Position numbers and translations under genes: made by a program. From contig CAINOE010000213.1 of NCBI GenBank assembly GCA_903851415.1, forward strand, positions 41,419-105,418: 64,000 bases of DNA, in the 5' to 3' direction. Origin of the DNA: an uncultured Rhodopila sp. (GTDB lineage Bacteria; Pseudomonadota; Alphaproteobacteria; Acetobacterales; Acetobacteraceae). The notes beneath the pieces were generated by a model. The model ran no database searches. It had not been told where the DNA came from and worked only from the letters and a program-made list of their open reading frames with translations. Shown piece by piece: positions 63,865 through 64,000 of the stretch (the first letter of the stretch is position 1; the number at the start of each line of letters is the position of its first letter).

Positions 63865-64000
63865 CTACGTTATCACATTCTCCTTTATTCCTCTTGAGGT
63901 TTACCAGATTGAAATGATCTAGCCAAAGAAGCAAGATACTACAGCTATCTTCAAGCAGGCAATAGAACAACGAAAGGTCAAGATGCTTGAATTCATCAAC

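Overview
High-GC bacterial chromosome segment, probably an alphaproteobacterium of the Acetobacteraceae/Rhodospirillales type (inferred from gene content and codon usage only). Most of the window is ordinary: nucleotide-sugar dehydrogenase, purS-purC, gor, mtnA, guaA, coaX-rnj-DUF1467-proS, lolC/E-lolD, an RND efflux pair, recJ, glpX, secD-secF, a GH1 glycosidase and others. The accessory signal is concentrated in a few places. (1) A scarred zone downstream of guaA carries a DUF5615/DUF433 toxin-antitoxin-like pair, a vapC with an in-frame TGA beside an intact vapB, and a decayed glutaminyl cyclase fragment. (2) An HtrA-like pseudoprotease has all three catalytic triad positions replaced. It is linked to a LuxR-type regulator and stands divergent to an apparently active HtrA, with a GxxExxY gene inserted between them. 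(3) That GxxExxY gene is bracketed by inverted arrays of a CACAGAG motif, and a gene-less relative of the bracket lies upstream of lolC. (4) Two further inverted-repeat elements are built from a CACGGATT motif. (5) A degraded island next to tRNA-Glu holds a deleted MmeI-like methyltransferase and a truncated serine recombinase. (6) hicA and hicB form a single ORF. (7) A McrBC locus at the right edge has a truncated mcrB. All homology calls were made by reading translations; no database search was run.
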